DNA from: Azomonas macrocytogenes
GTDB taxonomy: Bacteria; Pseudomonadota; Gammaproteobacteria; Pseudomonadales; Pseudomonadaceae
Direction: 5' to 3'
Assembly: GCF_014191985.1 (NCBI RefSeq)
Contig: NZ_JACHXI010000015.1
Location: 39,607 to 103,606 of the forward strand
DNA length: 64,000 nucleotides
A program made the translations under genes and the position numbers. The notes under the pieces are model-generated. The model did no database searches. It worked only from the letters and a program-made list of their open reading frames with translations, and was not told where the DNA came from. Shown here piece by piece: positions 1 through 7,933 of this stretch. Each line of letters starts with the position of its first letter. Position 1 is the first letter of the stretch.

Positions 1-541
1 CAGCCTCTTCTCCTAATAAAGCAGGTAAAAGTGTCTCAGCAAGAAAGCCTTTTCCGACCCCATGGTCACTTCTGAGTAGGAGGGTTGTTACCAATCGTCG
101 ATTTGTTTTTCTTACAACGTGCGCAATCCACCAAACGAAATAATCTCGTTCAGCTTCAATCGGAAGCCATCGTTCAAGAAATTCAATGAACAGGGGAACA
201 TCTTCTGCGATTACCAAATTTCCACTTGGCTTGATAGTTGGTTGAATCCACAAATTGACCTTCTTCACACCATCAGCATCAGTAATAATACGGGGTGCTA
301 AAGGAATAAATGTTTCACCGTCCACATAATTAAGAATTGCTAATACAGATTCAGGCTTCGTTTTACTATCACCACCATAGCCAAGCCAATGGTGATAAAG
401 ATGATCGACACTCGAGTGAGTGGTATCAGCGTATAGATCCCTGATTGCAGGGAATCCGTTCATTGATGGAACACGAACAAAACGATCTCTAATCTTGTTT
501 CGAGCAACTTTAGTATCAGTCATGTTAATGATATCTGTCAT
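1..541 (-). CDS. Primase/helicase-like protein (NrS-1 polymerase-like helicase domain), partial
   Basis: Minus-strand reading frame of 180 codons that continues past the left edge. It starts at an ATG preceded by GGAGAAAAT, a good ribosome binding site. Near residues 158-170 the translation has RSDHGVGKGFLAETLL, a Walker A-like P-loop in the style of DUF5906 (helicase domain of NrS-1 polymerase-like phage and island replication proteins). The preceding region has a WWIAHVV helix typical of that family. The likely role is replication of the element. Walker B and the C-terminus are not visible, so the family call rests on one motif and its context. Confidence 0.7.
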   Translation of the reverse strand, partial: MTDIINMTDTKVARNKIRDRFVRVPSMNGFPAIRDLYADTTHSSVDHLYHHWLGYGGDSKTKPESVLAILNYVDGETFIPLAPRIITDADGVKKVNLWIQPTIKPSGNLVIAEDVPLFIEFLERWLPIEAERDYFVWWIAHVVRKTNRRLVTTLLLRSDHGVGKGFLAETLLPALLGEEA

Positions 542-573
542 ATTTTCTCCTTATTTATCAATGTCTTAAATCG

Positions 574-795
574 TTAGGTTCCTATTGGTTGATTCCAAAA
601 GGGCGAATATTTTACAGATTCTGTAGGCATCTGCAATAGGGATTTTATAAATAAATTATAATGACCAGTGCCAGAGCCAGAGCCAGCAGGATGAAAGGCA
701 ACACCGACATAGCTGGTGCTGAGCACAGGGATAGCTGGCTCACATACATCAAGCAGCCATTCATGGTGCCAGTGCCCACTGATGCAGCAAGTCAT
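574..795 (-). CDS. Hypothetical small protein (73 aa)
   Basis: Short minus-strand reading frame whose ATG lies inside the 3' end of the gene at 761-1108 (35 bp overlap), so it could be translationally coupled. The N-terminus MTCCISGHWHHEW is rich in Cys and His, which could bind a metal. No family is recognised. It lies just upstream of the helicase-like gene in the same direction, consistent with an early or replication operon of the element. Coding status is uncertain because of its length and the long overlap. Confidence 0.4.
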   Translation of the reverse strand: MTCCISGHWHHEWLLDVCEPAIPVLSTSYVGVAFHPAGSGSGTGHYNLFIKSLLQMPTESVKYSPFWNQPIGT

Positions 796-1108
796 TGATG
801 ATGTAATCAGGCACTAGCAGGCTACCGTCATCCCCAACTTGGTATTCATAGTTCCACATCAGCAGCACTGTCTTGAGCAGCGATGGTTTGATATGGATTA
901 TGTGCCTCTCTGTTCCACCCAGATTAACGATTGAACGTGAGGGTCGTGATAGGTTGGCAGTGACTATAACGCCGGTCAGAATTGATTCTAAGACGCCTGA
1001 AACATTTTGCTCGGGAGTAGATAGGAGATTGTTCCTTACCAAGTCCATCGTCGTTGCAGATAGATACACTCGGTACGGCATTCGATCCTTGATGGTGAGC
1101 TCATTCAT
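761..1108 (-). CDS. Hypothetical protein (115 aa)
   Basis: Soluble 115-residue protein with no signal peptide or membrane segment. It begins MNELTIKDRMPYRVYLS and ends in a hydrophobic LVPDYIINDLLHQWA segment. It overlaps the upstream gene by 8 bp, as expected of an operon. No domain is recognised. Position between integrase and replication gene suggests an element-specific function. Frame length and tight packing support it as real more than its sequence does. Confidence 0.5.
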   Translation of the reverse strand: MNELTIKDRMPYRVYLSATTMDLVRNNLLSTPEQNVSGVLESILTGVIVTANLSRPSRSIVNLGGTERHIIHIKPSLLKTVLLMWNYEYQVGDDGSLLVPDYIINDLLHQWALAP

Positions 1109-1295
1109 TTTGAGAGCCTAGGGGTATTTGGCTTGAACGAGTATGGGGTAGGTCGAGCTCCTGCCGCCGTTCATATTCATTGATCAAGAGTTGATTAACG
1201 AGTTGGCTCATATTCAAAAACTGAGCTTCATCATCATCTTCAAAGACTGCTTTAACGAGGTTCGAGTTTAGAACTAGGTTGTATTTTGCGATCAT
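1101..1295 (-). CDS. Hypothetical small acidic protein (64 aa)
   Basis: Sixty-four-residue protein starting MIAKYNLVLNSNLVKAVFEDDDEAQF. The ATG is preceded by AAAAGGAAACC, a plausible ribosome binding site. It has a helical central part (MSQLVNQLLINEYERRQEL) that could be a ribbon-helix-helix-like or dimerising segment, but no family is recognised. It is the first gene of a tightly overlapping set of three small genes that precede the helicase-like gene. Confidence 0.5.
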   Translation of the reverse strand: MIAKYNLVLNSNLVKAVFEDDDEAQFLNMSQLVNQLLINEYERRQELDLPHTRSSQIPLGSQNE

Positions 1296-1462
1296 TGTTT
1301 GGTTTCCTTTTGAAATAGGCTGGGGTCTGGCAAAAAAGAGGTGTTTTTAAGGGTAAACATGCCCGTGAAGGCACCAACGAGCTCGCTGGTGAAACGCTAT
1401 TTTGGTAGCAGTAGGTTTGCTTGTCCGCAAAAGTGCGTTGCAGGAAGAGGTATTGTATAGCC

Positions 1463-1687
1463 TTACAGAGGCATATTCGAATATTTAACTAAATATGCTT
1501 TTGCTACAACTATACCCAAATTGAACTGTTCTGATAAACTCCAGTAATCAGTGCAAGGATGGTGCTCTATCCAATCAAAGATATCTAACTCATTTCGAGA
1601 TATAGATAGATGTTTTCTGTGATCCTGGACATCTTCAAAAATCAAACTAACCAAACCATAATCATCAGAATAATCTTGCTGTTTCAT
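1463..1687 (-). CDS. Hypothetical small protein (74 aa)
   Basis: Minus-strand frame of 74 residues starting MKQQDYSDDYGLVSLIFEDVQDH. The C-terminal half (WSLSEQFNLGIVVAKAYLVKY) reads like a helix-turn-helix-sized helical pair, so a small DNA-binding protein is possible, but this is only an impression from helix pattern. It follows the zinc-finger-like gene on the same strand and is separated by 167 bp from the next gene. No clear ribosome binding site. Confidence 0.4.
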   Translation of the reverse strand: MKQQDYSDDYGLVSLIFEDVQDHRKHLSISRNELDIFDWIEHHPCTDYWSLSEQFNLGIVVAKAYLVKYSNMPL

Positions 1688-1715
1688 CCAATTTTCAATT
1701 AAATTAGATCTAAGG

Positions 1716-1931
1716 TTAAGGACAAGATAGTTCTTTGTTTTTATTCTCTTTATTGTTGAATGGAATATAATCCATCTCTCTGATGAAATTAACGGTCTGT
1801 TCTAAATTGAAATTCAAACTCTTCTTTAATCTAAGCAATCTCATCCTGCACGTATTGCCACAACATAATTTATCGTGATGACTCGCTTCCATATCAGATC
1901 CACACATAATGCATGTTTTGATTGTTTTCAT
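1716..1931 (-). CDS. Small zinc-finger-like protein (71 aa)
   Basis: The internal start MKTIKTCIMCG is preferred to the upstream ATG at 2021: it has AGAGAG upstream and begins directly with the conserved-looking part. Cys residues are arranged CxxC ... CCxxxC (CIMCGSDMEAS, then KLCCGNTCRMRL) with a basic stretch after it. This resembles the short zinc-ribbon proteins (CGxxF...FCSxxCR type) encoded by many phages and islands. Probable nucleic-acid binding or regulatory role; no specific target can be inferred. The frame can also be extended by 30 residues to 2021. Confidence 0.55.
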   Translation of the reverse strand: MKTIKTCIMCGSDMEASHHDKLCCGNTCRMRLLRLKKSLNFNLEQTVNFIREMDYIPFNNKENKNKELSCP

Positions 1932-2021
1932 TTGGTATAGCTCTCTGTATTTAAAGAATAATTTGGGCAAAAAGAAACCGATGGCGTATAACCGCCAACG
2001 GCTATTGAATATAGCCACCAT

Positions 2022-2484
2022 TAAGTTGATGGTGGTAAACAGGCTAATGCGAGACCTGTTTGGTATTAGCTGTTATCGGTCAACCTGGGTTAAAGAAACA
2101 AATAGCAGCTAATAGGGGTGGCAGAGCCAGTTAATAACTCAAATATGAGAAAAAGCTAATAACCAGCGAGCAATGGTGCCGTTCTGACAACCACCATTTT
2201 TATTACTCATATTAGGAAAGGAGATAGAACCTAATATCTGCCGAAACTGGGAGGGTAAGGGAATAAAAAACTTCTACTCTATAAGGAAATTATATCATTA
2301 ATCTACGATTTTGTCAACAATTACTATTGACTGATGATTGCTGATTGTGTTAATGGCTGGTGCTACCGGAATTTTCGTAGATCGCCTACAAGCTCCTGTA
2401 AGCTGTTCTGGGAGATGTAAGAGTGTGATGGATACCAGTGTATTGGTAGGGTGGTGATCGTCGCTTGTACGAGTTTATAGGAGC
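2022..2484. other. Intergenic region of about 460 bp in the island
   Basis: No gene seen between the small zinc-finger frame and the integrase stop. It holds a consensus leftward promoter (2289-2317), a short perfect hairpin with 7-bp arms (CCACCAT/ATGGTGG, 2015-2035) and AT-rich sequence. If the promoter drives the small genes, the transcript has an untranslated leader of roughly 350 nt down to 1931. Confidence 0.5.
2289..2317 (-). promoter_or_regulatory. Perfect sigma-70 consensus promoter, leftward
   Basis: On the minus strand the sequence reads TTGACA, 17 bp, TATAAT: an exact match in both hexamers with the ideal spacer (-35 at 2312-2317, -10 at 2289-2294). It points to the small-gene cluster and the helicase-like gene. 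Exact consensus promoters are uncommon in chromosomes and usually need a repressor to control them; no repressor gene is recognised in the visible part. Confidence 0.8.
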
Positions 2485-3963
2485 CTAGAATTGATAATCT
2501 AACTTTTCTATAGCTTCCTTCATCTTTACCAGGGGCTCCGATTTAGCATATTTTTTGAATGTAAAACTGGTCCGTTCATGCCCGACTATGTGCTGAATGA
2601 TCCGCTCGGGAATATCGAGATTAGCCAGAGCAGTGGCGAAGGTATGTCTAAATGAATGAAAACTCACTCTCTTATCAAAGCCTAAATCAATTTTCAGATC
2701 GCTAAAGCGCTTGCCATATAGTTTTGATCTTTCGCCTTTATTCGTTGATAAATTATTAAACAGGTATTCATTCTTTGACGCTGAGATTAGTTCATCAATC
2801 ACTTGTTCTAATTGAGAGTGAATAGGGATGCATCTAATTCCTGCTACGGTTTTGGAATCTTTGATATCAATAACCCTAATACCATTTGTTATTTTGATGT
2901 TCTCTATCTTTAAATCGCATAATTCAGCAATACGTGCACCAGTGTAGAGAGCACATAGCATCAATGGCCGTAGTGAGATTGCTGCCGGTTTAGTAGAACT
3001 GAATAGAATCTGGAGCTGTTCGAGGGTGAACGATTCTTTACCCCTTGCTGCCATTTCCTTCTTTGATTCAGTCTTGATTTTAATATCAGCAAATACACTG
3101 GATGCTGCTGGTAGCCATAGAGCATATGTATTGAACGTTCTTAAATACTTATCCATCGATGCGGCAGTGCATTCAAGATTATCAAACCATTGTTGGACTT
3201 GTTGTTGGGTTGGATTAGAACCTAATTCCTTGAATAGTCTTATTAATCGTCGCTTGTCATTATCAGCAACGCCGCTGGTTATTCCAGTCTTCAACCGGTA
3301 GTCAGTGTATTTTCCAATCTGAGATGTTGATAGTAAGGTAGGGGTTGCTGGTGCTTTTGATAATTCAATATCCTTACTTAACCCGTTATCAAACAAGATT
3401 GTTGATATTCTGTCATTTTGAAGAGTGAAATAGAATTCAAACACTTCTTGGTATAAATCAATTAACTTGCCTTTTGATGGATACTCAGAATTATGCTTTT
3501 TGAATATGGCTGCAAGTTCGAGCAATCTATCTTCTTTTATGGCAGTTTCGGCGATCATCTTGAGAAATGTAGGAATGTTAGGTGGTCGACTTGGTGTTTC
3601 ACCAGGAAAGGGATTGGGAAGTGATAGAATTTTATTAACTGTTATTTCATCGGCTTGTTTTATGGTCTCTGCTAATTCAGAACGGGTATAACGGATATCA
3701 CTGATTAAATTAGCACCAGCATTCCTTGCTTTTTCAATTTCTTCTTTCCATCCAGCCACAATGGATAGGGCTCTATCACCTGCAATTCGGCTATCACTGG
3801 TGCCAGTGGTTTGCTTGAACACTGATTTACCTATGATGTGACGAACATCGATAGGCACAGTCAATTTAGCGTAGTAGGTAGATTCACCCTTTTTTCTGAA
3901 ACAAAACCTAGGCATGAGAAGGCTCTTAAAGTGGTACTTTGACCACTTAATTAGACCACTCAA
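2485..3963 (-). CDS. Tyrosine-type site-specific integrase
   Basis: 492-residue recombinase. An N-terminal region (MPRFCFRKKGESTYYAKL) matches the beta-rich arm-binding domain of island integrases. The catalytic domain shows the expected set: TGARIAELCDLK (first Arg), FHSFRHTFATAL (HxxR), HIVGHERTS (second His) and KKYAK (nucleophile Tyr near residue 470). It integrates and excises the element, and lies next to the disrupted tRNA-Gly, as usual for such enzymes. An alternative start at 3915 (MPRFCF...) gives a more typical N-terminus. The codon usage and low GC differ from the core to its right. Confidence 0.93.
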   Translation of the reverse strand: MSGLIKWSKYHFKSLLMPRFCFRKKGESTYYAKLTVPIDVRHIIGKSVFKQTTGTSDSRIAGDRALSIVAGWKEEIEKARNAGANLISDIRYTRSELAETIKQADEITVNKILSLPNPFPGETPSRPPNIPTFLKMIAETAIKEDRLLELAAIFKKHNSEYPSKGKLIDLYQEVFEFYFTLQNDRISTILFDNGLSKDIELSKAPATPTLLSTSQIGKYTDYRLKTGITSGVADNDKRRLIRLFKELGSNPTQQQVQQWFDNLECTAASMDKYLRTFNTYALWLPAASSVFADIKIKTESKKEMAARGKESFTLEQLQILFSSTKPAAISLRPLMLCALYTGARIAELCDLKIENIKITNGIRVIDIKDSKTVAGIRCIPIHSQLEQVIDELISASKNEYLFNNLSTNKGERSKLYGKRFSDLKIDLGFDKRVSFHSFRHTFATALANLDIPERIIQHIVGHERTSFTFKKYAKSEPLVKMKEAIEKLDYQF

Positions 3964-4018
3964 TCATGCTGAGAGCCACAAGATCCGTGGCTTATGGGAG
4001 GAGATGATAGTTATTCTT

Positions 4019-4042
4019 GTTCTGCCATTGAACTACACCCGC
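4019..4042 (-). tRNA. tRNA-Gly 5' fragment (acceptor and D-arm only)
   Basis: Read on the minus strand, 24 nt match the 5' end of bacterial tRNA-Gly (starting GCGGGTGTAGTTCAATGGCA) through the D-arm. The sequence then diverges into island DNA with no anticodon or T-arm. Upstream, TTGACT and AT-rich hexamers look like its promoter. The integrase gene begins 55 bp downstream. The fragment therefore marks the right junction of the element; an intact or complementary copy is expected at the other end, outside the window. Confidence 0.7.
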
Positions 4043-4094
4043 GCTCAGTGCGCTTGTTAAGAATTGGGGGATTGACTGGAAGAGTCAATAGCTT

Positions 4095-4304
4095 TTATTC
4101 ATTCGAAGCAGGATCTGCTTGGGCACAGCAGCGACACAGACAAGCTTTGCCTCGTACACTTTCCGGTATTTTGCGCAGAGATTCTGCTTTGATGGTTACC
4201 GAAAAGCACCAGCACATTCGATTGCTTCCTGCGTCCTGATAAGCGCAATCGTTGGGTTTCCCGCAAACCGGACAAAGCGATGAGGTGGCGTTGCTATCGA
4301 TCAT
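4095..4304 (-). CDS. Cysteine-rich CWC family protein
   Basis: 69-residue protein with the CWC-family pattern: CPVCGKPNDCA, then MCWCFSVTI, then KACLCRCCA at the C-terminus, about eight Cys in all. The family is common in Pseudomonas and other proteobacteria; its function is unknown, but the Cys pairs suggest a structural zinc or iron site. It is transcribed toward the tRNA-Gly remnant and is the first core gene to the right of the island. Confidence 0.85.
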   Translation of the reverse strand: MIDSNATSSLCPVCGKPNDCAYQDAGSNRMCWCFSVTIKAESLRKIPESVRGKACLCRCCAQADPASNE

Positions 4305-4431
4305 GGGCGATCAGCTCCGATCCGGTCGTGTAATACTCTGTAATGGAGGGAAAACCTGCAAACAGTGTGAAAGGCTTTGTGGTGTGGTCTGATAAACCAG
4401 ATAACAGGCGATTCATGCTGTGGAGGTACAG

Positions 4432-4791
4432 ATGAAAATTCGCTTCATTGCTGTAGTGCTAGGCATATTGCTTTCGGGTCATGGGGTAGCTGACGGGCGC
4501 ACCCATCATCATATTTCCAGCGATCATTCTGCCAATGGCCGGAATGATCTGGTTCGCTCATATCAGTACGACCCCAGAAGTCCGTACTCACAACATCAGG
4601 GCAGCCTCAACCGCCTACCACCGAGACAGCTGCAGCAGCATCACTATGATTCGCGCCGGGATGGGCATGTGCAGCGGTGGAACAAGCAAGGATACTATCG
4701 TGATGCACCACCGCCATCATTTCAGCAAAGGGGAAAGGGCTCTGAGTTTCGTTCACAGCCGGGTCATTACTATCGCTCCTATCAGCGCTGA
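4432..4791 (+). CDS. Secreted His/Arg/Gln-rich hypothetical protein
   Basis: The start at 4432 is chosen over an in-frame GTG at 4420 because GGAGG lies 6 nt upstream and it gives a clean signal peptide (MKIRFIAVVLGILLSGHGVADG). The mature part, about 98 residues, is rich in His, Gln, Arg, Ser and Tyr, has an HHH cluster just after the predicted cleavage site, and ends RSYQR. It resembles other small disordered periplasmic proteins of pseudomonads with RcnB-like composition, but lacks a recognisable RcnB fold here. Metal binding is possible and not shown. Confidence 0.65.
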   Translation: MKIRFIAVVLGILLSGHGVADGRTHHHISSDHSANGRNDLVRSYQYDPRSPYSQHQGSLNRLPPRQLQQHHYDSRRDGHVQRWNKQGYYRDAPPPSFQQRGKGSEFRSQPGHYYRSYQR

Positions 4792-5907
4792 TTAGGCCAA
4801 GTCCGCCAGTGGATGCGTACCCGTCCAGGTCGGAAGGAAATGAGCTTGGATTATGGTCTGTGGCACTGTGTCGATATCCGGCCAGTGCCAATGGGGGCGA
4901 TTATCTTTGTCTACCAGGCGGGCCCTTACTCCCTCGGAAAATTCCGGATATCGGCAGCAATTGAGTGTCATGGCGTATTCCATGCGCAAAGCTTGCGCCA
5001 GAGACATGAAGCGAGCACGCAGTAATTGTTCCCACAGCAAATGAACGGTCAATGGGCAGCCCTCTGTCATGGTTCGTGCTGCCTGTGCAAACAATGGATC
5101 GGCATCTTCTATCAGTGCGTTTAGTGCGTGCCAGGCCTGATTTGGCTCAACCATATCCAATAACTCATCGATGCGATTGCGGCGTGGCAGAATCTGCGCT
5201 TCAGGCAGGGATTCCCGGGATTCCCGGGCTTGCTGGCTCATGGCGTGCAGCAGACTGTGAAGTTGCACTGTGGCCTGGTGATCCCAATTGATCTGCATAA
5301 GCCCTTCGATCAACTCTTCTTGTTGATCGTCGTTCAGGCAGCGATCGGCAAGATCGAGATCCAAAGCGTCACGGGCGTTGATTTGCGTACCGGTAAGGCC
5401 AAGAAATAAACCGAGTTTTCCCGGAAGACGGGACAGAAACCAACTGGCACCGACATCCGGATATAGACCAATACTGACTTCTGGCATTGCCAGACGACTG
5501 TTAGGGGTGACGATGCGGATCGAGGCTCCTTGCAGCAGCCCCAAGCCGCCGCCCAGAACAAGGCCGTGCCCCCAGGTTATGACAGGTTTCGCAAAGGTAT
5601 GCAGCAAGTGATCCAGACGGTATTCATCGGCGAAGAAGCGAGCTGCAAGATGCGGTACTTCACCTGGCTGCTCACGGCATGCTTGAGTCAGGCGCCGAAC
5701 GTCTGCGCCAGCACAAAATGCCCGATTGCCATTACCTCGTAGCAAGACGCAGACGATGGCCGGGTCGGTTGCCCATTGCTTGAGATGATCGAGCATAGCC
5801 TCAACCATCGGTAACGTAAGGGCATTGAGCGTTTTTTCCGAATCCAGTGTGACGATCCCGATGCGAATACCGTGAGGGGCTGGTCGTTCTTCGAATATTA
5901 CATTCAT
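4792..5907 (-). CDS. Enoyl-CoA hydratase/isomerase family protein, 3-hydroxyisobutyryl-CoA hydrolase-like
   Basis: 371-residue crotonase-superfamily enzyme of the longer ECH_2 type. Residues around 70 read AFCAGADVRRL (oxyanion-hole strand). Around 110-150, GHGLVLGGGLGLLQGA and MPEVSIGLYPDVGASW, followed by LPGKLGLFLGLTG, are hallmarks of the 3-hydroxyisobutyryl-CoA hydrolase clade, which hydrolyses an acyl-CoA in valine breakdown. Length fits that clade (350-390) rather than simple hydratases (about 260). It is followed upstream by a second crotonase gene in the same direction, 38 bp apart, so the two are probably co-transcribed. The exact substrate is not fixed by sequence. Confidence 0.85.
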   Translation of the reverse strand: MNVIFEERPAPHGIRIGIVTLDSEKTLNALTLPMVEAMLDHLKQWATDPAIVCVLLRGNGNRAFCAGADVRRLTQACREQPGEVPHLAARFFADEYRLDHLLHTFAKPVITWGHGLVLGGGLGLLQGASIRIVTPNSRLAMPEVSIGLYPDVGASWFLSRLPGKLGLFLGLTGTQINARDALDLDLADRCLNDDQQEELIEGLMQINWDHQATVQLHSLLHAMSQQARESRESLPEAQILPRRNRIDELLDMVEPNQAWHALNALIEDADPLFAQAARTMTEGCPLTVHLLWEQLLRARFMSLAQALRMEYAMTLNCCRYPEFSEGVRARLVDKDNRPHWHWPDIDTVPQTIIQAHFLPTWTGTHPLADLA

Positions 5908-5945
5908 TGGGCTATCTCGATTTGTATTCGATAAGGCGGGACGTG

Positions 5946-6755
5946 CTAGAGATTTCTCCAGTTCGGCTCGCGTTGTTCCAGAAAAGCATTGATTCCTTCA
6001 CGGGCATCTTCGGTATCGAAGAGGGCAACAAAGGCTTCGCGTTCGGCTGGTCCAGGATTTTCCCGGGCATTTGCATTGAGCAGCAGCTTGATGGCTTGTG
6101 TGGCCATGGGGCTTTGCCGAGCGATCCTGCCGGCCATGAGCAGTGCATGCCTGCGGGATTCACCGGGATCGACCTGTTGCTCGATCAACCCGATACGTAC
6201 CGCCGTTTCAGCATCGATACGTTCACCACACAGCAGCATCCGCTTGGCCCAGCCTATGCCTACCAGTTGTGGCAATAAACGAATGCCGCCAGCGCAAGGC
6301 ATCAAGCCATGCGCTGCTTCAGGAAATCCCAACTGGACCTGGCGTTCGGCTATTCGCACATCGCAAGCAAGCGCGCACTCGAGTCCTGCTCCTAGCGCAA
6401 AGCCGTTTATTGCTGCAATGGATATCCCACGAAAATCGCGAAGGGCCTCGAAAGCCTTGCCAAGCCGCTGCGCGATTTCCCAGGCATAGACACGATCTCC
6501 GTTTGCGAACAGCTTGGGGTCGATTCCCGCACTGAAGAATTTTTCGCCATGGCCCGAAATAACTAAGGCATAAACACCATCGTCACGATTCAAATGTTCG
6601 AGTACCTGCCTGAGGCCGATCAGAGAATCGTGATCCCAATTATTGGCAGGAGGCTGGTTGATGGTGATAAGTGCTGTATGGCCATGGGTCTCGACTGTCA
6701 ATTTGTGAGGCAGGTCGAAGACACCAGCTTTATAGGGTTCGATCGCATGAGCCAT
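5946..6755 (-). CDS. Enoyl-CoA hydratase, DspI-like
   Basis: 269-residue crotonase. Key parts: FFSAGIDPKLFA (oxyanion hole), INGFALGAGLECALACDVRIAE containing one catalytic Glu (GAGLE), and FPEAAHGLMPCAGG with the second Glu. The N-terminus (EPYKAGVFDLPHKLTVE.HGHTALITIN) closely resembles what I remember of P. aeruginosa DspI (PA0745), the enoyl-CoA hydratase implicated in making the dispersion signal cis-2-decenoic acid. The neighbouring ECH_2 gene also matches the PAO1 order. Function as DspI is by resemblance only; ordinary fatty-acid hydration is the alternative. Confidence 0.8.
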   Translation of the reverse strand: MAHAIEPYKAGVFDLPHKLTVETHGHTALITINQPPANNWDHDSLIGLRQVLEHLNRDDGVYALVISGHGEKFFSAGIDPKLFANGDRVYAWEIAQRLGKAFEALRDFRGISIAAINGFALGAGLECALACDVRIAERQVQLGFPEAAHGLMPCAGGIRLLPQLVGIGWAKRMLLCGERIDAETAVRIGLIEQQVDPGESRRHALLMAGRIARQSPMATQAIKLLLNANARENPGPAEREAFVALFDTEDAREGINAFLEQREPNWRNL

Positions 6756-7194
6756 GGCGAGCCGCCTCTATCTGGTAGGTGCTATGCGCATGATTGGTAG
6801 TTCTTTCTCAGAATGCTGCAAAGCGATAAGGTTGCAAGGCAGATTTCACCAGACACTATCCTGTGTCGATGATTTTTTGTTTCACGATGACTTCAGTACC
6901 GCAGTTCGTTGGTACGCGCCTTGATCATATATATTGGTTTTATCAATAATTTAGGATCGCCCATCATATGCCGGTGCTTTCCAAGCTTGACTCGGTTTTC
7001 CTCCGCTTGATTCCCATGCGACGCTTGGAAAACCGGGTTTTCCGAGGAGCACCGTAGTGCCTGGCTTCCTGGGCAAGATCACATTCGGTCAGCTTCGTGA
7101 ACCGACCGGCCTCGACTCTGTTCGGCCTCGTGGGTTCCTAGCGAGGGCAAGTCATCGCACAATTCCTTAGCGTGATCGGCTAGTACATGTAGAT
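6756..7194. other. Intergenic region of about 440 bp, left edge of GC-rich insert
   Basis: No gene supported. The left 200 bp are AT-rich and belong to the promoter side of the crotonase genes. From about 6960 the sequence becomes GC-rich and resembles the insert that follows. No inverted repeat or integrase that would explain how the insert arrived was found here. Confidence 0.4.
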
Positions 7195-7196
7195 AT

Positions 7197-7210
7197 AGAC
7201 GACCGGTCTA
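7197..7210. promoter_or_regulatory. TetR-type operator, copy 1
   Basis: The 14-mer AGACGACCGGTCTA contains the palindrome GACCGGTC and lies 20 bp before the start of the TetR regulator. An identical 14-mer lies at 7892-7905 before the DJ-1 gene. The core resembles the TAGACC-type sites of NemR/AcuR-like regulators of electrophile response. Autoregulation of the regulator and control of the downstream genes are inferred from the paired sites. Confidence 0.75.
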
Positions 7211-7230
7211 GTTGGTGCTACATTGGCCCC

Positions 7231-7836
7231 ATGAACATTTTACGCACCCTTGAAACCAACGACGTCCGCGAGAGCATCCTTGCCAACGGCCAACGCATCA
7301 TGGCCGGCAAGGGCTTCTCCGCCGTGGGCATCAACGAGGTCCTGACCGCTGCGGGCGTGCCGAAGGGTTCGTTCTACCACTACTTCGGCTCAAAGGACGC
7401 TTTCGGCGAAGCCCTGCTCGAAAGTTACTTCGAGGACTACCTGGCCGAGCTCGACGCCACCTTGGGCGCACCGGGTCTGAACATGGCGCAGCGCCTGATG
7501 AACTACTGGAAGTACTGGCAGGACAACCAACTGTTCTATGAATGCCAAGGCAAGTGCCTGGCGGTGAAGCTGGGCGCGGAGGTGGCCGACCTGTCCGAAG
7601 CCATGCGCCTTGCGCTCAGGCGCGGGACCGCCGGCATCATCGACCGCCTGGCAGGTGCCATCGAGGCCGGCGTGGCGGAAGGTTCGCTGTCCGTAGAGGG
7701 TACGCCGCACGAGGTCGCCCAAAGCCTCTACCAACTATGGTTGGGCGCCAGCCTGATGGTGAAGATCGTCCGCACCCCACAGCCTTTTGAGACGGCCATG
7801 ATGGCCACTCGCAAGATTCTGCATCTTTCCTCCTGA
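7231..7836 (+). CDS. TetR/AcrR family transcriptional regulator
   Basis: 201-residue regulator. The N-terminal helix-turn-helix is clear (GINEVLTAAGVPKGSFYHYFGSKDAF, residues 32-57). The C-terminal ligand domain has NQLFYECQGKCLAVKLGAE, with a Cys in the position used by AcuR/NemR-like proteins to sense electrophiles. The operator copies before this gene and before the DJ-1 gene indicate that it represses both. Downstream genes for an aldehyde dehydrogenase and an Old Yellow Enzyme remnant fit a response to reactive aldehydes or enones. Codon use is GC-rich compared with the core. Confidence 0.9.
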   Translation: MNILRTLETNDVRESILANGQRIMAGKGFSAVGINEVLTAAGVPKGSFYHYFGSKDAFGEALLESYFEDYLAELDATLGAPGLNMAQRLMNYWKYWQDNQLFYECQGKCLAVKLGAEVADLSEAMRLALRRGTAGIIDRLAGAIEAGVAEGSLSVEGTPHEVAQSLYQLWLGASLMVKIVRTPQPFETAMMATRKILHLSS

Positions 7837-7891
7837 CCGAGGGCGGATGCAGCCGCGCTTCTGCGGGAGTGTTTTTTTACATCTCTCATCA

Positions 7892-7905
7892 AGACGACCG
7901 GTCTA
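7892..7905. promoter_or_regulatory. TetR-type operator, copy 2
   Basis: Second exact copy of AGACGACCGGTCTA, 28 bp before the start of the DJ-1/PfpI gene. It probably overlaps the promoter of the DJ-1 to aldehyde dehydrogenase transcript. Confidence 0.75.
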
Positions 7906-7933
7906 ATAATTCACTGTCAACGTGGAGAACGAC

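Larger units (their letters stand above)
1..4042. mobile_element. Integrated element at a tRNA-Gly (right part only)
   Basis: AT-rich block with a tyrosine integrase at its right end, a 5' tRNA-Gly fragment at the junction, a set of short minus-strand genes and a primase/helicase-like gene entering from the left edge. All genes run leftward. The gene content (integrase, small unknowns, NrS-1-polymerase-like helicase) is typical of small genomic islands or phage satellites. The left end is outside the window, so element size and the second attachment site cannot be seen. Confidence 0.75.
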
